Source: Triops longicaudatus (Eukaryota; Arthropoda; Branchiopoda; Notostraca; Triopsidae). Taken from it: 64,000 bases of DNA. The notes under the pieces are model-generated. The model was given only the letters and a program-made list of their open reading frames with translations. It was not told the origin of the DNA and did not search any database. Positions 46,475 through 60,511 of this stretch are shown piece by piece. Made by a program: the position numbers and the translations under genes. The stretch spans positions 113,230-177,229 of the forward strand of contig JAGQDJ010000133.1 of NCBI GenBank assembly GCA_022885665.1. The letters are read 5' to 3'. Numbering within the stretch: position 1 is the stretch's first letter; every line of letters starts with the position of its first letter.

Positions 46475-49400
46475 AGGGAACGACCGTTGGCCGCACATGC
46501 GCCTTCGGGCAGGAAGCGTTTAGAAGTGTAGGGTTTGGCCAGTCAGGTAGATAAGAAATCTAGAAGCATCTCCCAACTGAACTACAAAGGGAGACAAAGA
46601 GCAGCACAGGTGTCTGACCTAGGACCCCCAAGATTGGAGTAGAAGAAAAACCCCTCGGAAAAAAGGTTTGCTGAGACGTAGAAAAGCGTAGAGAGCACGT
46701 TATTACTGCTAAAGGGACTTTGCAGTGCAATTACTGGCGCCGAATAAGAGCCAGCGCTATCAAAGCTGGGATTCGGCCAACGAAAAAGGGGTGCGGGGTT
46801 TGGGGGGGGGGGGTAGGTAACTAATATTAGAAAAGGGGCTGGGGGATACAATAGAATATGGAAGTTTCAATAAATGAGACCTACGGGCCCATGCACAATA
46901 ACTTTTCAATATGACACATGTTAAATGATGACATTTCCTTTTTACACGGGCTTTCAAAACTGCTGAATCGCTTGTAATGACTCACTACGCCTATAGCGTG
47001 AGAACTGGCCTGAAAGGCTTCAAGACGCGTGAAGAGCTTTTTCAACTTGCAGTTAAAGAGAGACACAAAATAATTGTCTTTTATTAAGATTTCGCAGAAG
47101 ACTTGAGCAGGCAACAGCTTACTTGTAAATCAGAACGTTAACTTTATGAAGTCAAGCGTAATATCTGAGTAATCAGATATATCTTTCGCCTTTACAAACG
47201 CAACAAAATAGTGTTAAAGAATAATTAGCCATGTACAACTGGATCTGCGAATTCTTCCCATTATTACCCAAATTTTTTATTGGAGTGTTATGTACTCAAC
47301 GTAATTAAGCTAGAGTGTATGATTTTAAAAGAAAAGTTCTGGCAAGGTTCAATTTCTTGCACATTGTATGTATTTGTTATGTAAGTAATGTTCACACTTA
47401 TATCAGCCATCCGAAAATTAAAACGCCCACAAACTCAAACCTACGACATGAACTTCATATGTAAATAAAAACACGCTACAGTTATCCAAGATGGGGTAAT
47501 TCACCAAAGTTTAAGACGCACATACAATAGAATTCCATTAAATTGGGACAGAAGCGTGAAAATCCAACGGTTCGCAAAATGCTTAGTTATAGCCTATATC
47601 CCCTAGTTATAAACTGCAATACTGAATGATACAGGCCAAGTAGGATTTAGTTACGTTTTTTAGCTTTGTACACATTTTTTGAGAGGGGACGTGCCGTAGG
47701 ATCTGCGAATAAGTAGATCAGTTCTTAAACAGTAGAAACACGTCCTATACGACAAAAACACGCACCGTGGTACGTAGCGTAATCGGGACTCAATGACGTT
47801 GACAAAATCGGAGATCTGTTTTACAGCAAGCAAAAGTTCCGTGCTGAAAAGAATCACTTTTACTATTAATACTTAAGATAAGGAGATATCTGCCTCTGGG
47901 ATATCTTAGAAGTTTCGATTAGAAGTTGCTTGTAGTCGAAGATTAACGTTTGTTTGTAGACGATGAGTGACAACATAAACATCCACATGCTCTCGAGCGT
48001 GAGTGAGCGTGGGCTTTTTACAGGATGATTAAAACTCCCTGTCTCCGAACTTAACTCGATAAAAACTTCTATGAATTTAATCTCGGATGTTTCAATATTT
48101 TCACGAGAGAATCCCCGACGCACCCGACTTGTTGAGCTCTTTTCACACAACGAAAATTCGTCGTTGCTTTTGCTCAGCGCCGTCCGAGAATGCGCGCGCG
48201 CATCAATTTTTTGTCATCTTCTGTCTACAAGAGAAGTCCAGCGTCGCTTTAGTCGGTCATACTTTAACAATGTATTTCTCGAATTTCTTTCCTGTCTGGT
48301 AAAAACTCAGCGCGCAGTATTAAACGGTATTTAATTCGCCTGTAGTGAAAAACTATAAATTAACCTCGATAATTTTCTTATATTCACTAGCCACTTAATA
48401 TTTTATCCAGTACCTATGTGCAGTTTTGTTCCGAGTTTTATCAACCGGCGGTTCGGTTAGTCAAGCCTACAGTCTAATCCCATAGAAGCTGAATATGAGG
48501 ACTTTAGTAGAAAACTTTAATTTTCCGTAAAATTAGTTTTTCGACTCCTAGTGCAGTGTTGTAGTTAATTGGCTACTTGGAACATGGAGATAATAAAGAC
48601 CGCTCCACCATCTGGCAGGTCTCAAAACATTGCAAACAGGTAAAAATGTGGAAGTAATTTCGTAGTTGTTGCGAAGACAAGGCCACTTTTTCCGGAAAAC
48701 ATCGTAACAGTGCGTATTGATGTCGGTTCACTGAGCGGCGAGGGGTCATTTTCGGCCGCGCTCTGTGACGTGTTTGTATGATGTAGTCTAGCTTTCAGCG
48801 TTGTGACTCTCGAATGACCAGCATGCAAGAAATCGTAACCGCACTTTCTAGCTTAGTCAACGGTCCGGGCTGCAGGACGCTTGTCTGCAACGGGTGACTC
48901 ATCAGGCGCTTTTCAACTGTTGCGCTCTACCTCATTCACGGGGAGCGTCATATCCTGTAGTCTTCTTGGCAATATTTTCGCGTAGAGAGAGTTGTTGTGG
49001 AGCGAAGGTTTGTATAAGGTCCTGCTTACTACCTTGCGTACTACAGTAAAGTACGATGCGATGGGTTCGCCGAGATTTGCATTTCCAGAGGGAGAACGCG
49101 CTCAGATCAGATTTTAATTGTACACCGGGGTTTTAGCAGAGGTTTCATCTTCTCTTAAAACCCAATCGCAGCTTTGCTAAAGGGTAGCACAGGTTCCCCC
49201 TGCGGATTTCCCGTGAAAAGGGATAGTAAGACGGGGGGTGGGGGTGGGTTTCGTTTTGAGGGTTTAGAAGCGGTCAAGCTGAATTTGAAATCGCCCCTTT
49301 TCTTGGGCATGCTCGTAGCGACAGTACTGCACTGTACCTTACCCGCTTCATGTTTCATAAAAGTGATGCTGCATTACAAAGGGAGAGAGGGATAGTAGTT

Positions 49401-50356
49401 GGTAAGTAGTAAGGTAGTAGTAGTAGTAGTAAGGGAAGAATAAGAACGTTTTGTGAAAAGCAAGGGGGGCTTTGGAGGTAGCATATGAAGGAGCCTTTTA
49501 AGACGAAGCCGAGGAGGGGGATGAGGGATTTCTGGGGTTTTGACCTCTTTTGACCTGTCTGCAACCTATTGTAAAACGCCGAGGTGGAACATTAGTAGGA
49601 AACAAGAAAAGAAAAAGGGGAAGCTAGCGTGGAGATGACAAGCAAAGGAGTAGCTTGGGGGGAGTTTGGTCGTATAAGCACCACCAAACCTCTCCCTAAG
49701 GGCTGTTCACCTGTTTTTCATTTTCCATCTTCCCTTCTGTGTCTATATACACAGGCTTCTTTTTTGGAAGTGAGAGGAAAAAAAGATGCACGTTGGGCCC
49801 AATAGAAAAAGCGAGCTTGGCTCTCGGTTTCCGTATGGATCGTCTTCAGGTGTGCTAAGTGTTCACTTGTATGAGAAACTAGTGTTGTCAAGGGGAGAAC
49901 CCGGCGTGTAGAGATTTCCCTATGCCTTCAACGAAAGAGAGCGACTTTAGGAGATGAGTAATAGTCCAGCGTGGGAGAAGCAACACGTGCTTTGTGTTGC
50001 TATAGTGTAAGTTTGACATTCTATCGGTGTTTCTTAAAAAAAAAAGAGCAATTCGGAATTATTGTGATAACTTGCATTGGAATGGAATAAACAGTCGGAA
50101 CAAAAGGAATAGAATTGTTCAAGTGTGTACAGTTGGGCCTCACGAAAAGGTAAAACAGTACAGTAACCCAATATCGTTTAGTGCTCCAAATAGTTCCGAA
50201 ATAGAAGAATAGTTATAAGTGTGAAATTCGGATTGAATATTTTAACAATTCACATGAATTAGTTGAGATGTTAAAATAATTTAGCGGTTTACTCATTTTA
50301 CTGGGCAATATTTTAGTGTTGTGATTTATTGCTCAAAATGACCGTCTGTTGACACT

Positions 50357-50396
50357 CGGTAGAACTCCGATTGTGTCAAGTCCAATTATGGAAACT
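50357..50396. repeat. Dispersed repeat, pogo-like end, shared with the SHANK intron
   Basis: CGGTAGAACTCCGATTGTGTC, then TTATGGAAACT, matches the sequence at 15679-15718 in SHANK intron 9 (CGGTAGAACTCCGATTTTGTC, then TTATGAAAACT). Two copies 35 kb apart show this is a dispersed repeat. The form GTAGAACTCCG recalls Tigger/pogo terminal repeats. Confidence 0.45.
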
Positions 50397-53300
50397 CCCC
50401 GTCATGTTTACCGTGTTGGCAAAAAAAAAACTCGTTAATGATGGACTTCTGTGTTGATTTCGATGCGTGTACTCTTAGTCATAATGGTTCATGAACATAT
50501 AATTAAAGTACACAAGCAAAAATTATTTTCGATCTACATTTTTTGTACATTCCAGACCGGTTAACAGAATCTAAATTCTACTGTAAGACTTTGAGCTTAA
50601 TTAATAAAGTGTTAATTTAGAGTATTTAAATATTTCTTTGTGTATTAATTTTAGCTATTAGTGTACATAAACTACAGCTCAAACTATTAATTTAATTATA
50701 AAATATGACTAAGTTCAAACATGTAATGAAATCGCAGCGAGCATTAGCTCACGTCTGAGTTCATGTAAAAAATGTTGTAACATATTAGTACTAATATTAA
50801 TATTGCATTAAGTTAAATTGTGAAGTAATTTGTACATAATTTTGTGTCACGTTATTGGACAAAATGTATGGTTTGTTTACGTTGAATTTAATATAGTGGC
50901 GTTTCAGGTGTTTGTCTGTAGGCAAGCCGTTAATCAATTGCAGCAAATGTAAACGCTCAGACACTACTAACGTCGGGAGCCATAACAACAAATCGGGGAA
51001 CTACATCTTTTGGAAAAAAGAACGAGTTGTTAAGTTGAAGCAAGTTTACTTGGCTGGGAAAATGTAAGAATTTATCATTCAGTGAGGAGACGTCGAACTT
51101 GGACACTCATTAACGGTTATTAATTTTTTATGGGCTGTTATTAAAAACGGAGTTCATACTCATTCCTAGCGTCAGTGCAGCGAAGCCCTACAAAAAGTTA
51201 GAGTGAGAACCAATTAAAAGGCGCCAGAATACTTTTTCATGGAAGTGTTGCTAGACCCCAAGAATTGTGAGGCGGAAAAGGGAGAACATGTTTTTTTTCT
51301 TCGACAAAACATCATAGTGAAGACAAATCATAGTGTGTTCACTTACAGAGAAATATTATGTTTTTATTAAACATGTCATATGTCAAGCTGTAGTGACGGG
51401 GGAAATTACATATTTTTTTGTATTTTTTCTTTTTGGTATCTTAATGCAGCGCGTTATGTGAAACGCTGCGCACTTTCCGGTTTCACAATCTAATTTGCTC
51501 ACTGTAATTATTGAAAGACTTCCGCGTTCGATTTTTGATGTTAACTTGTGTTATACAGTCCGTGAAAATTTCTGGGGATTTGCCTCTTTCTGAATACGTA
51601 AAATATTGTTCGGAAGAAGCTCTAAAGAGAAAAGTTCGAAAATAGTATTAAAAAGTTTTTGGAAATTCGTTATTCACAATAGGAAATTAGAGTAAGTTGG
51701 CTGTGTCATTAAAGACCCGAGATGAATATCTGTCCCCCCCACAGTTTGCAGATGACAGGATTGTGTTTACAACTTGGGAGCGTTCGTGATTTGTGAGATC
51801 CTGGCAAAGTAATTGAGTGCGTTTTTCAAGGGCGGAGGGAAGGGGTTAATACTAGATTTGCGGTGTGGATAATATCGCCTACCTATCTTGAAAAATTTAC
51901 TTTTTTTCTGACAGTCGCAATAAAAGAGGTGGGTAGATGTGTGTGTATATACAGTTGCTTCCTACGCATATTGGCGAAAAGTGGTTTCACGCCAATTGCC
52001 AAGTCCGAGGGGCCAAGAATAAAAACCCGCCTCAAAGGAAAAACAAGATCCGTCATGACGTCAAAACGTTCCTTTTTTGCTCCGGCTGGTCGGCTTCCAA
52101 GACAAGGTTCCAGGGAAAAGTCGCGTGGTTGGGTTTCCGGTGTGCTGAGAAAAGTGTTACGTAATTAAGACCGATCAAAAAAGAACAGAACAGGAGAGAA
52201 AAAAGGGAAACTTAACTTACTAGATAATCCCCCAACTTGTGGCAGGTTAGCGAGAAAAAGGAGTTTCCGGGGAAGGGAGGAAAAGGCAGAAAACTTGCTG
52301 GTTTAGAACGCTTGGTTTTCTTAAGTAAGCCAGACAGTCGCACGGTAGTTGCTGAAGATGGGGGGGAAGAGGGATACCTATATTAGACAGGGAGTAGAAA
52401 AGTTGAGTTGCAGCGATGAGGAGACTGGGAGGATGGAAAGTGACGCGTCAGCAAGTGGCACAACGCCAACAAGTTGCGGGTAAAGATCGGCTCGGGCTTC
52501 AATCGATCATATTGAATGGTTCCAAGCTAGAGAGAGAAAATAAGTTGAAAGGCGTGGAGTTACTGCGAATCGTTTAAAAGATGCTGGCTTGATAACTCAA
52601 ATGGCAACCATGCTTGTAATAACCTGATTTCACTAAGTTTCGCAACAATTGGTCAAATGAGAACACCTACATATCGCAACTACCGTGTGCTCTGGAAAGA
52701 ATTGCTATGATAACTTCATGCTTGTTATACATTTAATTAAGTGTCACAAACTCTTAATACGAAAAAGTTTACCAAAATACAACGATGTATTGAAAAGACT
52801 TCATAGTAACCGCTATGTGTGGTAAAAAACGAATTAAAATGAGAGGTAGCTTAAACAGCGAAAAAGGAATTGTATTAAAATAGCCTTATGTTCGTAACTT
52901 AGTGTAGTGACTAAGACGGAGTTTCGGGTTTCAGTTTTGTTGATTTCCATAATCGTAAGAAGCACGTTGTATTCTTCACAGGTTGGGTTTGCCCGTGGTG
53001 TTATTTGGGTATTTTTTTTACATACCGGCAACGTAGACATTTTGACAATGGGAGACATTTTGAAAAACACTTTAGATTAGCTGTTTTTATACCTTTGGCG
53101 GTTTGGTTTCGTTTTGGTAGATTTATTGTTGTAATTACCGTTAAATATTTTTAAGTGACAACTTTTTCGTATGAATTCATTGGAATTGTTGGCCTCGCGC
53201 TTGGTAATTAAAGGTCGTCGACCCAAAATTCATAGCGAAGTACTTAAACCCTTTACTTGCATCAGCTATTCAGGGACAGCGATTGGTGTGACAAAAAAGG

Positions 53301-53586
53301 GATATAACTTAATCGTTTTGTTGCATTGTTTTGTTTTCAATTTCCTTTTTGTATTATACTTTTTTTTCTTACGACGTCGAGTACTTTGATGTTTACCGAT
53401 CGGGATGGGGCAGAAAGTATAATTGTTGCCCATTCATTGTATTGACTTGCTCGTTTTTGTGTCTTGCAGGTAAACTGTTGTCTATTGGTTTGAAAACAAT
53501 TTCGTTTTTATCGTGGCCTTTTCATCTTCTCGGCCCTCAGCTTTGTAACTGGCTGAAGCTACCTAGGGGGCAACACGCCAAAAACT

Positions 53587-56500
53587 ATGCAAGAGTTACC
53601 GCTTTCTCCTGAAGATCTCTCATCAGACGTAAGTGTGAGGAAAGGGCTTCCCTTGTCGCCAATTCCTTATTGATACGCAATAAAAATAAAGTAGTTGAGT
53701 TGAAGCGGTTTGTAATTTTATTTCGTTCCAGGATGAAAAAGACTTGTCGTCCGCTGACGCAGAGGGCGTTTGGAGCCCCGATATTGAACAAAGCTTCCAA
53801 GAAGCTTTGGCCATCTACCCACCATGTGGAAGACGTAAAATTATCTTGTCAGATGAAGGGAAAATGTATGGTAAGTCAAAGAAAGATTTTCGTGATCTTT
53901 GTCTAGTAAGTTTGTATTATGCAGTGCGGTTTCACCGTATCAGTTCGTAAGTGATAAATAATACCCTGCGGTTGAACGTTGCCGGTAATTTTCGGGCTTT
54001 TTATCTCGCTGAAGTACAGTGAACACATTTTTTGAAAGCCTTTTATCATTCTTAGCAGAAATTCAGGGATGGTCCTCTATCTCATGTTTGAGTCTTGAAA
54101 GATAATCCCTGTTGCGCAGAAGGAAAATTGTTGCACAATAAAAATTAATGAATAACGTCACTGTAATTTATGTAACACACCGTAAGGTCAAACAAGTCTG
54201 GTTTATGTGGTAAACTTTATTTGCGCCCCACTTCTCCACTACCTGCACCCCCTATCATCGGGGGGGGGGAGGGGTGAGAAGGCATTTTGCGTGTGTCTTG
54301 TCAAGTTTTGAGCGCACGTAAGAGTCATGAGTTTGGTGATCTGGGATAAACTTGGGAGGTTTAGGGTATACTAATCATTAAAGTTGATCGAAAAGTAAAA
54401 GATTTCGGTTGTCTCTTCAAGTCTTGAGTTAAGAGTCGCAGGACAGGTTTGTTGCAATCTAGGACATGGAATTGTCCTTGGTTCAGGCTTTTCGCGCGGT
54501 CGGGATTACTTTTGATGCGATAAGACATGAATGTTAACTTTTGGAGGCTTGCATTGGCTTCCAAACGAGTCGGCATTTCGGAAATCTCTTAGTTATGTCT
54601 TGAATGCCGTTTGGGAACATTGCTAACATTGCTCGACAGATGGGAGAGGTTCGGTTCAATTTAATTTCGTAAGAAAACGCGCCTAGTTTGCCCTAATCAA
54701 CCCGTTTCATCACCCGCTGCAAACTTGGGTACTATTTTAAAAGACTTCCGGAACCGGTTAGGTGGGTTCATGGTGGCTGATTTTGGACTGAGGCATTTTT
54801 GGATTTAACTGTACGGGCGTGAGCTTGTCAACCTTTTTTTCCCCGTCTCGTACGTTTTTGACTTTGTCATTATTCATTTGTTAACGCAGAACCGCATACG
54901 AGGCTTTTTCGTCCTTTTTTTTAACCACAGTACACTTTTTGAAAGCGTGTACGGTGATTATGCTGATGTGGTAGAAGGGGGGAAAATAGAAAGTGAAATG
55001 AAAAAGAAAAACTGTTATTGTTGACTCGTGAGGGGAAGTAAGAAGCCGTAGCACCCAGGCTGAGCTCGTTATCACCGAACATCAAGCGAGAGCCATTACT
55101 CTAACATCACCCCCTTATTTAGGTGAATGCGTACGGTTCATGCCTCTTGATGTTTTTATCTAGTTTTCATGTCTTATCGTAGCATAGCAAGGTAGAGGGA
55201 TGGAAAAAAAGGAAAATTGTGGGACGTTGCGAAATTGGGGATTAGGTGATACTGGTTTAACCCATGCGTAACGCGGTTCCAGAAAATTCGATACACTTTT
55301 CTTGCTGGAACATGACAACTGCGAGACGTGAGTTTCGTGGACCGGTTTTCGTGGGTTGAAGCATGGGAACCAAGGAGTCCAACTTGGCCTGGAACTTTTT
55401 GGCTATTGCGTTATTGAAAAGGAAACAATTACTGCCATTGGGCTTTTCCTTACAACGCTGGGCGCCTTAAGAAGGATCGGTGTCGCGTTTAGGCATAGAG
55501 AATTACGGTTTCTTATATTGCACTCAAGGGTCAAAAAGGTCTCTATATGCATGACGTATTTAAAATACATATTATCTGTAATAAACAGCTTTATTTGTTT
55601 ATTTTTCCTTTTTCGTACTAGCAAGGGCTGTATGAAATAATGGAAGCGTAATACCGGAATAACATCACCAAGAGTTTTATTTTTTGGTTGTTGTCTCTAC
55701 CAAACTCAGTTTTATTTAAATTTGTAATTTGATATTCTTTGTTCGTTTTTATCTCCCTTTATCTTCATTTTATGTTCGTTTTATTGTGAATTAGTTGTTA
55801 CTTAGTTCGCCTATGTTTCCGCATTTATCATTTTGCATTTTATGTTTGTTCAGTTGCTGACTGTTTTCATAATTATTTTCGTTAGTGTTTCTTCTACTTA
55901 AGGATATTTGGCGTTTCGTTGGTTCTAAATTTTCTTACGCTTTAACTGAGACTCACCGGAAGTTCCGGAATGCTTCCGTTTAGCTGACTAATGTGTATTT
56001 GTTGTAAACGAATAGTTGAACTTGTAGGATTTTACCAGGTTATGATATAGCGTTGTGGTGTGCGAATAGTTTGTCACTAAACAACATCATAAAGGAAAGC
56101 CATGGCTTATGTGGGCAGACTGACATAACTGCTGAGACGTAAAAAAATGGAGTAGTATCGGGCTTAAATCCTTAAGCCAGGACGTGTGCATACATATTTA
56201 AAAACAAAAGCGGAAAAATCTGACATGCTGTTGTAGTAAGCGAGAATGAGTAGTTCACGTTTCTGTTAATTTTTATGACCTTAACTTCAGATATTTAGGC
56301 AGGCTGTGTGGAATCCATTTTAGGCTCACTAGCTTAGAAGTCACGGCAACAAAGAGCTACACCAGGGGAAAAAATGGAAAGGTGGGTGTGTCCAGCATTC
56401 AAGATCGTGTAATAAAATCTGATGAAAACTCCAGGAGTTCTGCCAGTTTAAGGAAGCAGGCGAAGTTCCTGTACTTAAAACTACACTGATAGAACCTTGT

Positions 56501-59500
56501 ACTACACTGCGTTGTAACAATGAGATTCCTTTTATCGGATCTCGTTTTAACCAGACATAATTTCGTCAACTATTTCTCGTACAATTGCTTCACTATGGGC
56601 AGTTTAACAGTGTACAAGTTTATATTTCTTTTTCTTCGTTGACTAAATCCTAAAATTGACCATAAGTGGCGTAAAATCTAATGTCTTAAATGTCTCCGGT
56701 CTTATGTTGTGTTACGATTTATTATATCACTTACGTGTAATTATAAAGCTCAGAACTGCTACTTAAATGAACATCAATTGTCCGGCTGATTATTTTAATG
56801 CGTAGTCCGGATAAGAAGGCTTCTTTTGTACTTTTCACTGTCGAAGAGACAGTCAAGGAAGTGGGAGATTAATATTTTTTTTCTGACGTCTGTCAAGTTA
56901 CTCTTGGAATCTGAAGCGGGATTAGTTTTTAGGCGTAGATTAACCTTTCCGGACGAGTTGCTAATACAAAGGGTTTGTTTTGGTCTTTAGTCGAGCAAGT
57001 TGTCAGTCATTATGCCTTTACGGATGATTAGTCAAGTAGTGAAGCCGAAGTAGTCCGTTTTCTTGTCCAGTAATTTACAGTCGTGTAAAAACTATATAGG
57101 TTTTCACGGTGCAGGTACACGTGGTTTGTCGGCATGAATGAAAGAGCAAAGTTTGGCAAATAAGGTGCAGATTTAATGGACTTACAAGAAATCTTTTCGA
57201 GGGGGAAAAACAGGTTCTCTCATCTGTGTACGTTGTGTGTACGACAGTAGCACTTGAAGTTCTCTTTTGTCAATCTCCGTCTCGGATTTGAAAAGGCGGG
57301 AAGGGGAAACAAAACCTTGCTCGCTTGTGAGTCATTCTCCTAACCGTCAGACACCAGACAATAAAGGAACAGCTACTTGAGTATGTTCGCTAACATTCCC
57401 TCTGTCGTCCTCCCCCCTCATTGCACATGTAAAAGAGTACAAAAAAGTCTTAATTTTCTTTTTCTCTGGACGTTGCAAGACTTGAATAATCTGTCGAAAA
57501 TGCTGTTGAGTATGTCGTTGTAGAAACTCCTTGACTGTCCTTTCTAGATAATAATAGAAATTAAAGGCTCGTCCCAATCGATCATCCATGTCTTCCCTAA
57601 ATGTGAGAGGGGAAGCTACTTTTCAGACGTCGGTTAACGCACAATTTCAGGGAAAGGAAGTTCCGAAAAGAGGCACGGGGAATGAGACTGAGAGATAGAG
57701 AGAGGGTGGTATGGGGACACAAGACAAGAGAGCGAACATTCTGACCTCACAGGACTTGTCGAGTCGCGACGTCGTTGAAGCTTCCGGACTCAGCTATGCG
57801 AGGAATGTGCAATTAGTAGCTGCTTTTTCCTCTTCGCTCCTGCACGGTTTCTTGCCCATCTTCCAGATTCGTAAGAGGAAATTTCCAAGGGAGGGGGAAT
57901 GAGGGAGACACAGCAGACAAGACGCTTGAGAATCGGTAAGCGCAAACCCCAACAATGCCTGTCGCTTAACATGCGGTCCAACTCCTGTTCAGCTTGTTTT
58001 TGTTGATGAGAAAACCCAAATGGACGGTGGAAAGAACGAGACAAACGTTTCTTTATGGCAATGGGGAGCGAACATTCCTTGCAAAAGGAAGAAGAAAATG
58101 ATAAAAAGGGATTAAGAACCATGTAGTCCAAAAAAAGCTGGAAAGAATGTATTATTAAAGTGCACGGTTTTTGTTGGGCAAAAATTTTGGCGGTAAATTT
58201 ATGCGCTTGACTCATTTACATAATTTATTTCTTAATGATGAGCCACTTTGTTTCTAATTGGTTGTCTTTTATGTTGCTTTTACAGGACGGAATGAGCTGA
58301 TCGCTAGGTATATCAAATTAAGGACGGGAAAAACGCGGACAAGGAAACAAGTTAGCTCACACATCCAAGTGTTAGCCAGACGGAAACTTAGGGAAATACA
58401 ATCAAAAATCAAGGTAAGATGAGAAATAGTATGGAAACGTTTATAAACTAACGCTCATTTTTTTTTTCTTGTTTCGTTGTTGAAGAATACTTCCAAAGAT
58501 GAAGTCCTGCGTTTGTACGGTACGTTTGGTCAGGTAAGGAATTTTTCATAATTTTTCACTTCGTTTTCCGTTTGCTTAAGCGATATTTGAGATTTGCTTA
58601 AGCGATATTTGAGAAATCCAAGGAATGACAATAACCAGTTTTGTTAGTAGGGAATGTGTTCCAAACAAGAAAACAGTTGCGTCGCCTAAGATTAATTTAA
58701 ACCAATAGAAAATTGTTATGGCAAATTAATAAAGGAATTTTCGAAGCTTATCGGAAAAATATCGAGTATGTGTATCCTGCACTATATTCGACTTTTGTGA
58801 TAATAAATTATTTAAGAATCCCACGTGAGGTTGATAGCTCGTTACGGATTCATTTGTAATTTTATGTTTTACATTTCATAGAGAAATAGAGAATTTAAAG
58901 AGTAAATAAGGAAATCGGGTGTGATAATGTCGTGATGTACAATTTCTACTTTTTGTATTCCAGGACTCGGTCGCTAAGGAAAAGGCATTACAAACCATGT
59001 CGAGCATGTCAAGTGCGCAAATTGTGTCTGCGACATCCATGCACAATAAGGCGAGTTTAGCTGGCTTGGGACTTCCAGGACCAGTTTCTTACCCTACTCC
59101 AGTAAGAATAAATTGTTGAAAATAAGGTCCGTGGCCATAACTGTTGAACGTTTGTTTCGTTGCGTAGTTCTGGCAGCCAGGACTTCAACCAGGTCCGTCA
59201 CAAGAGTAAGTGCCAAGAGTTGACATGAAACTAGTTGCGAATCCTGTCATGTTTTGAAGATGAGTATTAAATGTTCTTTATTTGTCTTGTAGTGTAAAAC
59301 CGTTCGCGTCGTCACACTACGGAGTGGGTGGCTTGACGTCCAATTCGAAAAGCACACCAACATCCGCGGCCCCGTCTAGCGCTTCGTCCACTGATATTGC
59401 ATTATTACCTTCCGGAGCAGCAGCTTCATCCCAGACAGTCCCCCCGCCTCCCTGGGAAGGTCGAGCAATTGCGACGCACAAATTAAGACTTGTCGAATTC

Positions 59501-60511
59501 TCCGCCTTTTTGGAACAACACCGAGAACAAGATACATATCAAAAGCACTTATTCGTGCATATTGGAGGACCTACTACTTACTCGGACCCTTTGTTAGAGG
59601 TGTGTGCGCAATTAATTATTTAGGAAGCATTCAAAACAGCAATTTATTTGTTTCTGTTTATTCTCTTAAACTAGCAACGATGAATTGCTTGCCTATTGAT
59701 TGTAATTGACTAATTCATTGTGCGCTAGGCTGTTGATATCCGACAAATCTACGATAAGTTCCCCGAAAAGAAGGGTGGCTTAAAAGAATTGTACGATAAA
59801 GGGCCTCAGAACGCTTTCTTCCTGGTCAAATTTTGGGCTGACTTAAATACGAGCATAACGGAAGACACTGGAGCTTTTTATGCAGTTACCTCTCAGTAAG
59901 ATTACTTTTTAACTGAAAGTTCGATAAGAGACCGAATGTTTGTGGAAGGTCGAATTTATTTTTAGTGAAAAATAAATTTGCAAATTAAGTACTATATGAG
60001 ACTTACCCATTTGCTTTTTGCTCACAGGTATGAAAGTAACGAAAACATGACCATTACTTGCTCGACTAAAGTGTGCTCGTTCGGGAAGCAAGTCGTTGAG
60101 AAGGTGGAAACGGAGTACGCCCGCTTCGAAAACGGCCGCTTTGTTTATCGGATTCATCGTTCTCCCATGTGCGAATACATGATTAATTTCATTCACAAAC
60201 TGAAGCATCTCCCTGAAAAATACATGATGAATAGCGTGTTAGAAAATTTCACCATCCTTCAGGTATGAATTCTTCCTTATTTGCAGCTCCTTCCGTGCAG
60301 TTACTTGTCTTTTACTTAGCGAGTTGAGAAAACATATTAATGCCCATTTTAATTTTTTTTTTTTTTTTGTTTTTTTTTTTTTTTTACTTTTATCTAGATT
60401 GTCACTAATCGCGATACCCAAGAAACATTATTGTGCATTGCATACGTGTTCGAAGTGTCTTCCTCAGAACATGGCGCCCAGCATCACATTTACCGCCTCG
60501 TCAGAGATTAA
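53587..60511 (+). CDS. sd (TEAD): TEAD/Scalloped transcription factor
   Basis: DNA-binding partner of Yorkie/YAP and Vestigial, the transcriptional end point of the Hippo growth pathway. Coding exons: 53587-53628, 53732-53870, 58286-58413, 58486-58533, 58964-59101, 59168-59205, 59293-59599, 59729-59895, 60028-60262 and 60398-60511, in frame, 451 aa. The TEA domain (about 25-98) has EGVWSPDIEQSFQEALAIYP, GRRKIILSDEGKMYGRNELI and the recognition helix RKQVSSHIQVLARRK. The YAP-binding domain (about 240-451) has LRLVEFSAFLE, VDIRQIYDKFPEKKGGLKEL, the conserved pocket cysteine in KVCSFGKQ (palmitoylated in vertebrate TEADs) and the ending HHIYRLVRD. A 4.4-kb intron splits the TEA domain. The 48-nt exon at 58486 is unusual. 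The start is the first ATG after an in-frame stop, though an upstream first coding exon cannot be excluded. Confidence 0.95.
58486..58533 (+). other. 48-nt in-frame cassette exon of TEAD
   Basis: Codes 16 residues, NTSKDEVLRLYGTFGQ, between the end of the TEA domain (...REIQSKIK) and DSVAKEKALQ. In TEAD proteins I know, the TEA domain runs straight into a DQTAKDKALQ-type segment, which matches the following exon. Both junctions are phase 0, so skipping keeps the frame. The splice sites (GAAG before, GTAAGG after) are consistent with alternative use. Confidence 0.7.
58571..58613. repeat. 22-bp tandem duplication in a TEAD intron
   Basis: TTTGCTTAAGCGATATTTGA plus GA occurs twice head to tail, only 40 bp after the cassette exon's donor site. 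Identical copies suggest a recent duplication. Confidence 0.75.

Larger units (their letters stand above)
40823..53586. other. Gene-poor 12.8-kb region upstream of TEAD
   Basis: No recognisable coding exon. It mixes AT-rich DNA with GC-richer islands (about 42860-43330, 48650-48950, 51950-52150), purine-rich low complexity and relic transposon ends. A complete CRE-type palindrome TGACGTCA lies at 52055-52062. Since TEAD genes usually have distant 5' UTR exons and large regulatory regions, much of this may be TEAD regulatory DNA; that is inference. Confidence 0.4.

Noticed and set aside
52834..53390. Two divergent small open frames upstream of TEAD (minus 52834-53070, plus 53171-53389)
   Set aside because: Neither resembles a known protein. 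The plus-strand one turns into low-complexity hydrophobic sequence without a credible donor. They may be part of TEAD 5' sequence.
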